DNA from: Methanobacteriota archaeon
GTDB lineage: Archaea > Thermoplasmatota > Thermoplasmata > Methanomassiliicoccales > Methanomassiliicoccaceae
DNA: 34,347 nucleotides
Direction of reading: 5' to 3'
NCBI GenBank assembly: GCA_012519255.1
Contig: JAAYQQ010000060.1
Location: 1 to 34,347 of the forward strand
The translations under genes were made by a program, and so were the position numbers. The notes beneath the pieces were generated by a model, which saw only the letters and a list, made by a program, of their open reading frames with translations, did no database searches and was not told the origin of the DNA. Below, piece after piece: positions 10,262 through 17,961 of the stretch (position 1 is its first letter; every line of letters begins with the position of its first letter).

Positions 10262-10861
10262 ATGTCTGTGCCAAACGCTATCTACCTGGATTGCCCGAGC
10301 TGCGAAGAGCAAGCCGTGCATGAGGTCCTCAAGGGCAAGCTGGGGAAGAAACAGGAGACCATGGAGGCGACCGTCAAGTGCCAGGAGTGCGGTCATATCT
10401 ATACTACTGTGGTGAGGGAGCCTGAATCGATCAAACTCCCCATAATAGTCTCCGATCTTGGGAACTCCATGAAGACGGAGATAGAATTGGTGTCAGGTGA
10501 CACCGTCTCGGTCAACGACGAAATGTTCCTGGATGAAACCCACATCCTCATAACGGCCATTGAGTGCAATGGTCGAAGAGTGGAGCACTGCGCTGTAGAG
10601 GATGTGGATACTCTATGGGCCAAGAAGTTTGACAGAGTCATAGTTAAAATATCCATAAACAAGCACACCACGACAATCCCCGCTCAGGTGGAGGCCCTTC
10701 CCGATGAGGAGTTCTTCGTGGGAGATCTCATGACCGTGGGAAAAGAGAACGTGGCAATTCATAATATCAAGTCTAAAAGGGGCATCGTCCGAAGGGGCGG
10801 AGTCCCTGCTCGTGATATCGTGCGGATCTATGCCAAGTCCGTCCGCACTGTCTGGTCATGA
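10262..10861 (+). CDS. HVO_0476-type archaeal zinc-finger protein
   Basis: Two CxxC pairs (YLDCPSCEEQ, VKCQECGH) followed by a conserved beta-rich region; family assignment by eye. Confidence 0.75.
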   Translation: MSVPNAIYLDCPSCEEQAVHEVLKGKLGKKQETMEATVKCQECGHIYTTVVREPESIKLPIIVSDLGNSMKTEIELVSGDTVSVNDEMFLDETHILITAIECNGRRVEHCAVEDVDTLWAKKFDRVIVKISINKHTTTIPAQVEALPDEEFFVGDLMTVGKENVAIHNIKSKRGIVRRGGVPARDIVRIYAKSVRTVWS

Positions 10862-10865
10862 GTCC

Positions 10866-11528
10866 ATGTATGAGGAGGAGCGACGTCAACTAGTCCATAG
10901 ATTGAAACGCTTTGGGTACGTGAAAAGCGAGAAAATACTCCAGGCCATGGAGAAGGTGCCGCGCCATGAGTTTCTCCCCCTGGAGGCCCGCAGCCACGCC
11001 TACGTCGATTCGCCAATCCCTATCGGACTGGGACAAACCATCTCTGCGCCCCATATGATCGGAATCATGCTGGAAGCGCTGGACCCGCAGCCCGGGAACA
11101 AGGTGCTGGAAATAGGGGCAGGGTCAGGCTACCATGCCGCCCTGATGGGAGAGTTGGTACGTCCCAATGGGAAGGTATATACCGTGGAGCGCCTGGAGGC
11201 GCTGGGTCTGCAGGCTCGAGAAACGATCAATAGGCTTGGGTTCGGGGACGTTGTAGAGGTGTCCATCGCCGATGGCTCTGCTGGCCTGGCAGAGCATGCT
11301 CCTTATGATCGCATCACCGTTGCCGCCGCTGCCCCAGCCGTCCCGAGGCCTCTGGAGGAGCAGCTTGCCGACAATGGTCGCCTTCTCGTGCCGGTAGGAG
11401 ATCGAGGATATCAAGACCTAATACTGGTGGTTCGACGAGGCGACCATCTGGAGCGCAGTGAGCTGGGAGGGGTGGTATTTGTCCCGCTCATAGGCCAACA
11501 TGGTTACGACAATTCGCCTCTTCCATAA
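10866..11528 (+). CDS. pcm: Protein-L-isoaspartate O-methyltransferase
   Basis: VPRHEFLP, YVDSPIPIGLGQTISAPHM, VLEIGAGSGYHAALM, GRLLVPVGDRGYQDL. Confidence 0.95.
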   Translation: MYEEERRQLVHRLKRFGYVKSEKILQAMEKVPRHEFLPLEARSHAYVDSPIPIGLGQTISAPHMIGIMLEALDPQPGNKVLEIGAGSGYHAALMGELVRPNGKVYTVERLEALGLQARETINRLGFGDVVEVSIADGSAGLAEHAPYDRITVAAAAPAVPRPLEEQLADNGRLLVPVGDRGYQDLILVVRRGDHLERSELGGVVFVPLIGQHGYDNSPLP

Positions 11529-12192
11529 TTGGCCCCAATACCTCGCGCAGGTCGTGGGCATGCATGACAACGTCAGCATTCTTCTGCACGTGATCATCGA
11601 TGGGGTTGAAGGCGATAGATAGGCCAGATGCGGAGAACATGGATACGTCCACAAAGCTGTTCCCTATGGCCACGGTCCTGGTTTCCTCGACGCCGTAAAT
11701 GTCCTGGAAATAACGGAGGGCCTTTCCCTTGTTGGTAAGGTCAACTCTTAACACTCCCTCTCCGGTGAGCATACCTTTGGGATCGCACTCCAATCCATTG
11801 GCCAGATAACCATCGAAACCATGATTCTTTGCTATCCGTCTCGCAGTCATGTCCAGACCCCCACTGACGATGACTGCCTTGGCCCCATGGCGGTGCAGCT
11901 CCTTCACGGTCTCACTGATCCCGTTGATAATTGGTACTGGTTCAAGTATGCGTTCGATGTCACTTCTGTGAATGTCTGCTTTAATCTTTATCCATTTGCC
12001 AATATCTCGCCGCATGAACTCTCGGTCGTCGATGCGCCCCTCGATATAATCGATAAGGGTGGCCTCATTATCGATCTTGAAATGGTCATGGACCCAGGTC
12101 CAGGAAGACGTGTAGTCAACCAGCACCCCATCCATGTCGAAGGCGATGAGACCCCATTGAGGTTCCATATTGAGATAGAATTCAAACCTCAT
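11488..12192 (-). CDS. SerB-like HAD-superfamily phosphatase
   Basis: FDMDGVLVDYTSSW (HAD motif I), VIVSGGLDMTAR (II), KGKALRYF (III), VAIGNSFVDVSMF (IV). Confidence 0.88.
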   Translation of the reverse strand: MRFEFYLNMEPQWGLIAFDMDGVLVDYTSSWTWVHDHFKIDNEATLIDYIEGRIDDREFMRRDIGKWIKIKADIHRSDIERILEPVPIINGISETVKELHRHGAKAVIVSGGLDMTARRIAKNHGFDGYLANGLECDPKGMLTGEGVLRVDLTNKGKALRYFQDIYGVEETRTVAIGNSFVDVSMFSASGLSIAFNPIDDHVQKNADVVMHAHDLREVLGPIMEEANCRNHVGL

Positions 12193-12227
12193 TGATTTAG
12201 CTTTTGGAGCTGGCTTCGTTGATAGAG

Positions 12228-12274
12228 ATGATATATGGTCCAGGCATCAAGCTGGCCTTGACTGTAGGTATCAT
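12228..12274 (+). pseudogene. 5' fragment of a small membrane-protein gene interrupted by the 12269-18958 element
   Basis: ATG at 12228 encodes MIYGPGIKLALTVGI; joined at TATCAT it is in phase with the 18959-19091 fragment. Confidence 0.75.
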
Positions 12275-12333
12275 GGATTGGGGGAGTATCTGGCCGACAA
12301 TGGTGAGGACATTATCAATAGCGTAGGGCCTCA

Positions 12334-13125
12334 TCATCTCGCTCCCAGTACGTGAACGGTCATATCGTCCCATGAGATCTCCATGGGCACTCGGCCTATG
12401 TCCATCGCAGCGGTGGTCTCCGCGTAATAATAAACTGTACGATCATGGGTTACGTTGGCGCCGCCGTAGGGGCCACTGATGCCGGCGGCCATATGGCCGC
12501 CCATTGGCGTATCCAGCATGGCCAGCAGGACGGCCGGGCGATCGAGCGCATGCATGACACTGACGTATAGGATGGCCAGGTCCTCGCAGTCGCCGCCGCT
12601 ATCCATCAGCGTCTCGATCGGGTACTTCGGGTACTCCTCGACGCCATGGTAATCGAGGTCCGCCCGGTAATCGAGGCTTCGCACGAACGACAGCGCCAGC
12701 GTGGCGGGGTCGCCGCTCAGGGCCTCGATGGACTCGGCGAGGGCGATCACGGCGAGGTCATCGGGAACCAGGTACAGCGCGTAGGAGTCCAGTGTAACCT
12801 TGCCGCGGGCGGTCTGTCTGGCACTATAATAGTCTCCGGTGGAGAGCTCCATCGATAGTTGATAATGCCGGCCTCCATGTGTCCAATTGTATTGCTTTGT
12901 GACGGTCTCGCCGATGGCGGGAGGCTCAGGCTCGCAGGCATCGAATGAGGGCGCGGGTGGAGGAACCAATAGGAGGCCCGCCAGGAAGATGGTGACGAGC
13001 GCCACGGTCAGGCAACCCCATTGTCGTCGGATGCCGTACCACAGCAATGCCCCCACGGTCATGGCAGTCAGTAGAGCAGCCAGTCCCATGCCCAACTGAT
13101 GCAGCAGTTCTCCGATCATAACCAT
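12334..13125 (-). CDS. Transglutaminase-like cysteine protease with N-terminal TM hairpin
   Basis: Cys in YPIETLMDSGGDCEDLAILYVSVMHAL, His in GGHMAAGISG, acidic residue in TVYYYAETT; two N-terminal TM segments. Confidence 0.85.
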   Translation of the reverse strand: MVMIGELLHQLGMGLAALLTAMTVGALLWYGIRRQWGCLTVALVTIFLAGLLLVPPPAPSFDACEPEPPAIGETVTKQYNWTHGGRHYQLSMELSTGDYYSARQTARGKVTLDSYALYLVPDDLAVIALAESIEALSGDPATLALSFVRSLDYRADLDYHGVEEYPKYPIETLMDSGGDCEDLAILYVSVMHALDRPAVLLAMLDTPMGGHMAAGISGPYGGANVTHDRTVYYYAETTAAMDIGRVPMEISWDDMTVHVLGAR

Positions 13126-14903
13126 CCCATGATCGTCCCGGCGCTGGCGATGATTGCGATGGCCACCAAGGCACCGATGAGCGCCAGCCAGTGCCGTCGG
13201 CTCATTGCGCCCACCATGACGATGAGTCCGCCAGAGAGCAGGCCGATCAGTTGGATGAGCGCGATGACTATACCTTCATCGAGCACGTGGATGGGCGTCC
13301 ACGGCTCTGGCCGCTCGATCGGGTCCCATTCTTCGATTGACATGATCTCCAGATCAATGGTGTCGACCGCCTCGCCTCGGTGGACAAGTTGGGCCACCTC
13401 CAGTTGATAATGGGGCTCCATGGCGATGATCTGTGCGTGGAAGCTGCTTGACCCCGACCACGTGGACAGGTCATTGGTCTCGCCCCATAGGGCGATGATG
13501 CCAGACTGGGTGGCCGTGTTGGTGCCCTTGCCTATGCGCCAATCATCCAACCAGACGTATGGCGTGAACACGACGGACTCATAGAGCAAAGTGCCGGAAG
13601 CGTCGTAGACGTTGCCCCTCAAGTACAGATCTATGCTATCGGGTGCCAATTTCCATCCTGTGGCCGTGAGGTTGCCACCTATCCTCTCATAGTAATCATG
13701 CACCTGGCGGAGATAGAGGGTCGTTAGGATGGCCATTTGTTCATCAGATATCTCCATGTCTGGGATGTCCGGCACAAGTGAGGATGGGGAGATGAGGATG
13801 TTGGACTCTTTAGCCCCCTCGTATATGCGCCACGCTGCCGATGCTGCGGCGCTGGCCTTGGTAAGCGATTGCTCCACTGAGCGAATCATGTCGTCATAGT
13901 GCTGGAGGACGGGCATGAGGCTGATGGGCCCGAATATCATGCCAGTGCCAGCGTCGACGGCCAGTGCCAGGTTGGAGCATGTATTGCCCCATAGCTGCAC
14001 CGCTCCGCCATCGTAGGCGGCCAGGGATATCCCGTCGGGCGATGATATAACTGCCCCAGAGTGCAGGACGCAGGCATCTGCTGCCAGGGCTGGGAGGATG
14101 CCGCCAGCGTAGCTACCGGCGGATAGCTGATAGACGCCCGGGACGATGCCAGCCAACTCGTTGTGGCCTTGCTTTAGCGAGTATTCGGCGCCATCCATCG
14201 CGGTGGCGGTACCGGTGCTGAATGCCCAGAGGCCATCTCCGGTGAGGTAGACCTTATTAACGTCCGCCGTCGCGGTGATGCATGGGCGGATGCTGAGACC
14301 CAGAGCAGAGTCGTAAGCATGGGAGGTGCGCCCATACTGCAACTGGAATGCCATGGAGTCATAACCCTCGGTGTTCTGCCAGGCAGTCAAGCGCTCGTTG
14401 AGCAGTTCGTAAGTTGCGTCTGGTCCGTCGTTGATATTTCGCATCAGTTGAGCCATATTGTAGTACAGCCCGGCGCGCTCGGTAATGGCCTGAGCGGAGT
14501 ACGGTTGACCGGTCGGCCATCGCTCCGCCGCTGCCACCTCGGCCTGACGCATCCAGTAGGCGTTGGTAAACCTCCAGCTGTCGCTGTAGCCGTCGATGCT
14601 ATGAGCAATGAGCTCACTATTGAGACTGAGAATCGTGTGTACGAGTTCGGCTTCGTGCTCGCGGCCTACACTGTCTCCAGCGCCTGGCTTTGACTTGTCG
14701 TCGAGGTACTCACTAAGATGCCAGCCAGCGGCCATGCCAGCGGCGAATGCTACGCCAATAACTACCGCGCTGGCGACGAAGCCCATCTCGGTTTCCTGCA
14801 CTTCGGCGGGTACGGGCCGAGCGACCGCCGACGGCGCCATGGTGGCAATCAGCAGCAGACCAGCAATTACCATGACCAAGAAGGCATGAAATGCGCGTCT
14901 CAG
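13116..14903 (-). CDS. Large secreted/membrane protein of unknown fold with signal peptide and C-terminal TM hairpin (ORF track start TTG 14879; possible CTG start at 14903)
   Basis: MVMVIAGLLLIATMAPSAVA signal; C-term VIALIQLIGLLSGGLIVMVGAMSRRHWLALIGALVAIAIIASAGTIMGWL; overlaps the next gene by 10 bp. Confidence 0.8.
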   Translation of the reverse strand: MRRAFHAFLVMVIAGLLLIATMAPSAVARPVPAEVQETEMGFVASAVVIGVAFAAGMAAGWHLSEYLDDKSKPGAGDSVGREHEAELVHTILSLNSELIAHSIDGYSDSWRFTNAYWMRQAEVAAAERWPTGQPYSAQAITERAGLYYNMAQLMRNINDGPDATYELLNERLTAWQNTEGYDSMAFQLQYGRTSHAYDSALGLSIRPCITATADVNKVYLTGDGLWAFSTGTATAMDGAEYSLKQGHNELAGIVPGVYQLSAGSYAGGILPALAADACVLHSGAVISSPDGISLAAYDGGAVQLWGNTCSNLALAVDAGTGMIFGPISLMPVLQHYDDMIRSVEQSLTKASAAASAAWRIYEGAKESNILISPSSLVPDIPDMEISDEQMAILTTLYLRQVHDYYERIGGNLTATGWKLAPDSIDLYLRGNVYDASGTLLYESVVFTPYVWLDDWRIGKGTNTATQSGIIALWGETNDLSTWSGSSSFHAQIIAMEPHYQLEVAQLVHRGEAVDTIDLEIMSIEEWDPIERPEPWTPIHVLDEGIVIALIQLIGLLSGGLIVMVGAMSRRHWLALIGALVAIAIIASAGTIMGWL

Positions 14904-16183
14904 GTGAACACCTCCGGATGAGCCATCAGCCAGATCATCAGTGATGCAATCGCCAGAATTATGGTTAGTATAAGCGCGTCGCGCCGCCTGGTGATTCCTG
15001 TAATGATCAGGGCGATGAGCGCAACGATGGATAGGAGGATGACGAGATGGCCCGTATAGTGTTCAACGACGTCCTCGCCATCGCCGCTCGCGTTGAGCTG
15101 CCAACCGGCAGTAAGGGTCAGATCGGTGGTGATCGGGGCGGAGAGATCGTATAACTCTCCGCCGACATACCAGCCGGTGAACTCATATCCATTTCTGACC
15201 GGCTCCCGAGGCGCAATGATGGTGGCGCCATGCTGAACGATCTGATGGCTCATGATGGTCCCGTCTACTCTGAATGATACGGTGTGGCCCGGGACCTCGC
15301 CGACGGTCTGGACAGTTACCACGGTTGACGAGCGGACAAAATTGGACCACTGGCCAGAGCGTACGGTAATTGTGTAATCGCCGGGTAAGGCATACTGGTG
15401 GCTCATCTCGCTATTGATGGTATTGTCGCCCCAGTCTACCTGGTGAATAGTGTACTCGGTCGGCAGGTCATCACTGATCATCAGCGCCACGGTGTTGTTG
15501 ATGATGCTCATGCGAAAATGCTCGCGCCATTCTGCCGTTAACGTTAGATCAGAGGATACTGAGGAGCCCCAATTGTAGGTGTTGCCGCGTTCATCTGTCC
15601 AGCGATGGACAACATATCGATCTCGGGTCAGATCTGGCTCATAGATCGCGGTGCCAGATAGGACAGTGATGGCGCCATCCCGCATGGGAATCGTTCCCGC
15701 GGAGGTCGAGACCTCGGCTGGCATTGGGTCGGAGATCAGACTTATGGTATGGGGCAGTTGCTGGACGTTGATCGTCCACTCGGCGCCATATACCACATTC
15801 TGACCTACGAAGAATGGGATAATGATCGGATAGGCGCCAGGCTCTGCAGGGGTGCCAGAGACCAGTATCTTTCCGTCGCCCTGACTGATCGTCAGCCAGG
15901 ATGGGAAATCTTTCCCTGGTACGACAAAGCGACCAGAGTCGCAATTGGCCCATGCCATGATATCGTCGCCTAGGCCATCGTACGCTCTCTCCAGGCGTGA
16001 CGGTAGATAGTCTACCAGATCGATGCTGTATTCCTGGCCGACCCGTGCAGACGTAGGTATCCATGGGGTGCTGGCCCCTGGCGCGCCACTGGCCTGGGTC
16101 AGCGCTGCAAATGGGGCAGCCAGGAGGATGATGAGGGCGGCGAACGCCCCTGCCATCATTAAAGGAGTTCTCCATCCCCTCAT
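14900..16183 (-). CDS. Secreted surface protein with putative Ig (He_PIG-like), PKD-like and InlB B-repeat-like (Flg_new) domains and C-terminal TM hairpin
   Basis: LTISQGDGKILVSGTPAEPGAYPIII; VDWGDNTINSEMSHQYALPGDYTITV; GYEFTGWYVGGELYDLSAPITTDLTLTAGWQ; C-term ILLSIVALIALIITGITRRRDALILTIILAIASLMIWLM. Confidence 0.85.
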   Translation of the reverse strand: MRGWRTPLMMAGAFAALIILLAAPFAALTQASGAPGASTPWIPTSARVGQEYSIDLVDYLPSRLERAYDGLGDDIMAWANCDSGRFVVPGKDFPSWLTISQGDGKILVSGTPAEPGAYPIIIPFFVGQNVVYGAEWTINVQQLPHTISLISDPMPAEVSTSAGTIPMRDGAITVLSGTAIYEPDLTRDRYVVHRWTDERGNTYNWGSSVSSDLTLTAEWREHFRMSIINNTVALMISDDLPTEYTIHQVDWGDNTINSEMSHQYALPGDYTITVRSGQWSNFVRSSTVVTVQTVGEVPGHTVSFRVDGTIMSHQIVQHGATIIAPREPVRNGYEFTGWYVGGELYDLSAPITTDLTLTAGWQLNASGDGEDVVEHYTGHLVILLSIVALIALIITGITRRRDALILTIILAIASLMIWLMAHPEVFT

Positions 16184-17901
16184 ATAATTCCCAGGTGTGC
16201 CAGGGCAGCGATGAGCAAGGCGGCTATGCCGACAATGGCAATCAATGGATGGCGTACTCGGGCAAGATATGCGACCACAAGGATGCCGCCGATAATTGCC
16301 AATACGGCAGTGCCATACCGCTCAATGAAGGTCCCATCTTCTACAATGGCGTTGGAATCATCAGCGATGTTGGGGTCATCCACACTGCCATCGTCGTTGG
16401 GAGGGTTGGCTGGATCATCAACAGTCTCACCCACATTCACCGCAGTGACGGAGGATACAGAGTGATCCAGGTTGTCAGTCACGGTCACGCGGATGGTATA
16501 TGTTCCGTCAGCCACGTACTTATGGCTCACTGAGGTCACACCGCAATATTCTACCCCATCGCCCATCTCCCAGACGATGCTGGAGTAGCTGTTAGCCACC
16601 ACGCTGGCGGTGACCGTGCGCCCATCCACGGTAGAGATAATGTTGGACACCGATGGTTCGGTGACAAATACTAGCCTGTCCCAGACCTTGATGGTAAGTG
16701 TCTGGGTAGCGGTCTGGAGAGAGCCGCCGGCATCACTGGATGCCCTGAGCGTCACCGTAGTTTCCGGTATCGGAGCAGAGCAGGGTACTGTCAGGACGCC
16801 GCCAGATAGGGTCATGCCGCCGACGAGTCCGGTAGCGGTAAGCTCGGCACCTTCTGGCACTATAACAGGCGTATAGGTCCAGTCGTGGTTACCCTCGACC
16901 AACCAGACGGTGGTACCGGTACCCTCGTGGTTGGTTGGTGTGCTGTCAATTCCCACATTAACATAGGTGGTGATGGTAGCTGTCATGGTCTTGGATTGAG
17001 AGATACCACCGGCGGAGGCAGTGGCGGTAATGGTCACGGAGGTAGCCCCCTCGACGTTGGCGGCCGTGCTACGCGCCAGGATCCAGGAGCTCTCAGAGTT
17101 CTTGGTGAGCGTATAGCCGGCCGTGGTCGCCTCGGCATTGAGCGCCAGCGTGACCTCGCTGGTGGCGTCGGGATCGACGTCGGAGACGCTGATTCCAGTG
17201 GAGTAGGATTTACCGGCCCACGAGCTCGGAGGGATGGATCCAGAGAGAGTCAGAGGGTTGTATACGCGGAACTCAATGGTTTGATACGCGTAGCGGACCG
17301 GACCGCCGTCATTACTGGTGGCCCTGATTATCACGGTCTGTTTACCGGTCTTGGCAGTGCCGCTGATGATGTCACCTGATAGTGTTAGACCTACCGTGGC
17401 CAGATCGCCAGAGGAGACAGAGAATGTAGACGGTACGTTCGTCTCCATCTGATAATTGAATGTGTCACCAGCCAGCATGTTAATTATAATGGGCTCTGGC
17501 TGGTAGACGTTGATGGCCCACTGGCATGAGCCTGCGTTTGAACCATGAACAATAAACATGGCAGTGACAGTGTAAGAGCCGGTCTCGGTAGGCGTCCCAG
17601 AGACTGTTACTTTACCCCCGCCTTGAGTCACGGTCAGCCATGAAGGAGCGTTGTAAAGATTGACCTCTGCGCAAGATGGCGGATTGTTTGCCCCATCACG
17701 CCCCCATCCAGCATAATCCGCGCCCATGTATTCTAAAAGTTCAACACAGTAGAGCTGTCCTACCTGGGTATTGGTCTGTATGCCTGATGGATCTACCACA
17801 TCAGCACCCATTACGATGCCGACTGGCGCCAGTGTCGCAAATGGGGCAGCCAGGAGAATGATTGTCGCAAAGAGAGTTATGGTAGCAGTAGAGTATTTCA
17901 T
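16180..17901 (-). CDS. Secreted surface protein with repeated putative Ig domains, a PKD domain and C-terminal TM hairpin
   Basis: Signal MKYSTATITLFATIILLAAPFATLA; LTVTQGGGKVTVSGTPTETGSYTVTA; WEMGDGVEYCGVTSVSHKYVADGTYTIRVTVTD; C-term AVLAIIGGILVVAYLARVRHPLIAIVGIAALLIAALA; ATGA overlap with downstream gene. Confidence 0.87.
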   Translation of the reverse strand: MKYSTATITLFATIILLAAPFATLAPVGIVMGADVVDPSGIQTNTQVGQLYCVELLEYMGADYAGWGRDGANNPPSCAEVNLYNAPSWLTVTQGGGKVTVSGTPTETGSYTVTAMFIVHGSNAGSCQWAINVYQPEPIIINMLAGDTFNYQMETNVPSTFSVSSGDLATVGLTLSGDIISGTAKTGKQTVIIRATSNDGGPVRYAYQTIEFRVYNPLTLSGSIPPSSWAGKSYSTGISVSDVDPDATSEVTLALNAEATTAGYTLTKNSESSWILARSTAANVEGATSVTITATASAGGISQSKTMTATITTYVNVGIDSTPTNHEGTGTTVWLVEGNHDWTYTPVIVPEGAELTATGLVGGMTLSGGVLTVPCSAPIPETTVTLRASSDAGGSLQTATQTLTIKVWDRLVFVTEPSVSNIISTVDGRTVTASVVANSYSSIVWEMGDGVEYCGVTSVSHKYVADGTYTIRVTVTDNLDHSVSSVTAVNVGETVDDPANPPNDDGSVDDPNIADDSNAIVEDGTFIERYGTAVLAIIGGILVVAYLARVRHPLIAIVGIAALLIAALAHLGII

Positions 17902-17902
17902 G

Positions 17903-17917
17903 GCGCGTTGAACGCGC
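17903..17917. promoter_or_regulatory. Palindrome GCGCGT-TGA-ACGCGC directly upstream of the start codon of the first surface gene
   Basis: Perfect 6-bp inverted repeat with 3-nt spacer, 1 bp from the ATG at 17901. Confidence 0.5.
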
Positions 17918-17961
17918 TAACTTCCTATCAGAATAATTTTTCCAAAGAAATGATAAAGTTT

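Noticed and set aside
13116-14879. Idea that the 587-aa protein is an archaeal fusexin (HAP2-like) or viral spike
   Set aside because: Considered because of its size, TM anchor and mobile-element setting. It has long helical segments and few cysteines, unlike the cysteine-rich beta architecture expected of fusexins. No capsid, packaging ATPase or replication gene is present.
17903-17917. Interpretation of the palindrome as the element attachment site
   Set aside because: It is internal to the element and has no second copy noticed at the boundaries; the TATCAT repeats explain the flanking gene reconstruction instead.
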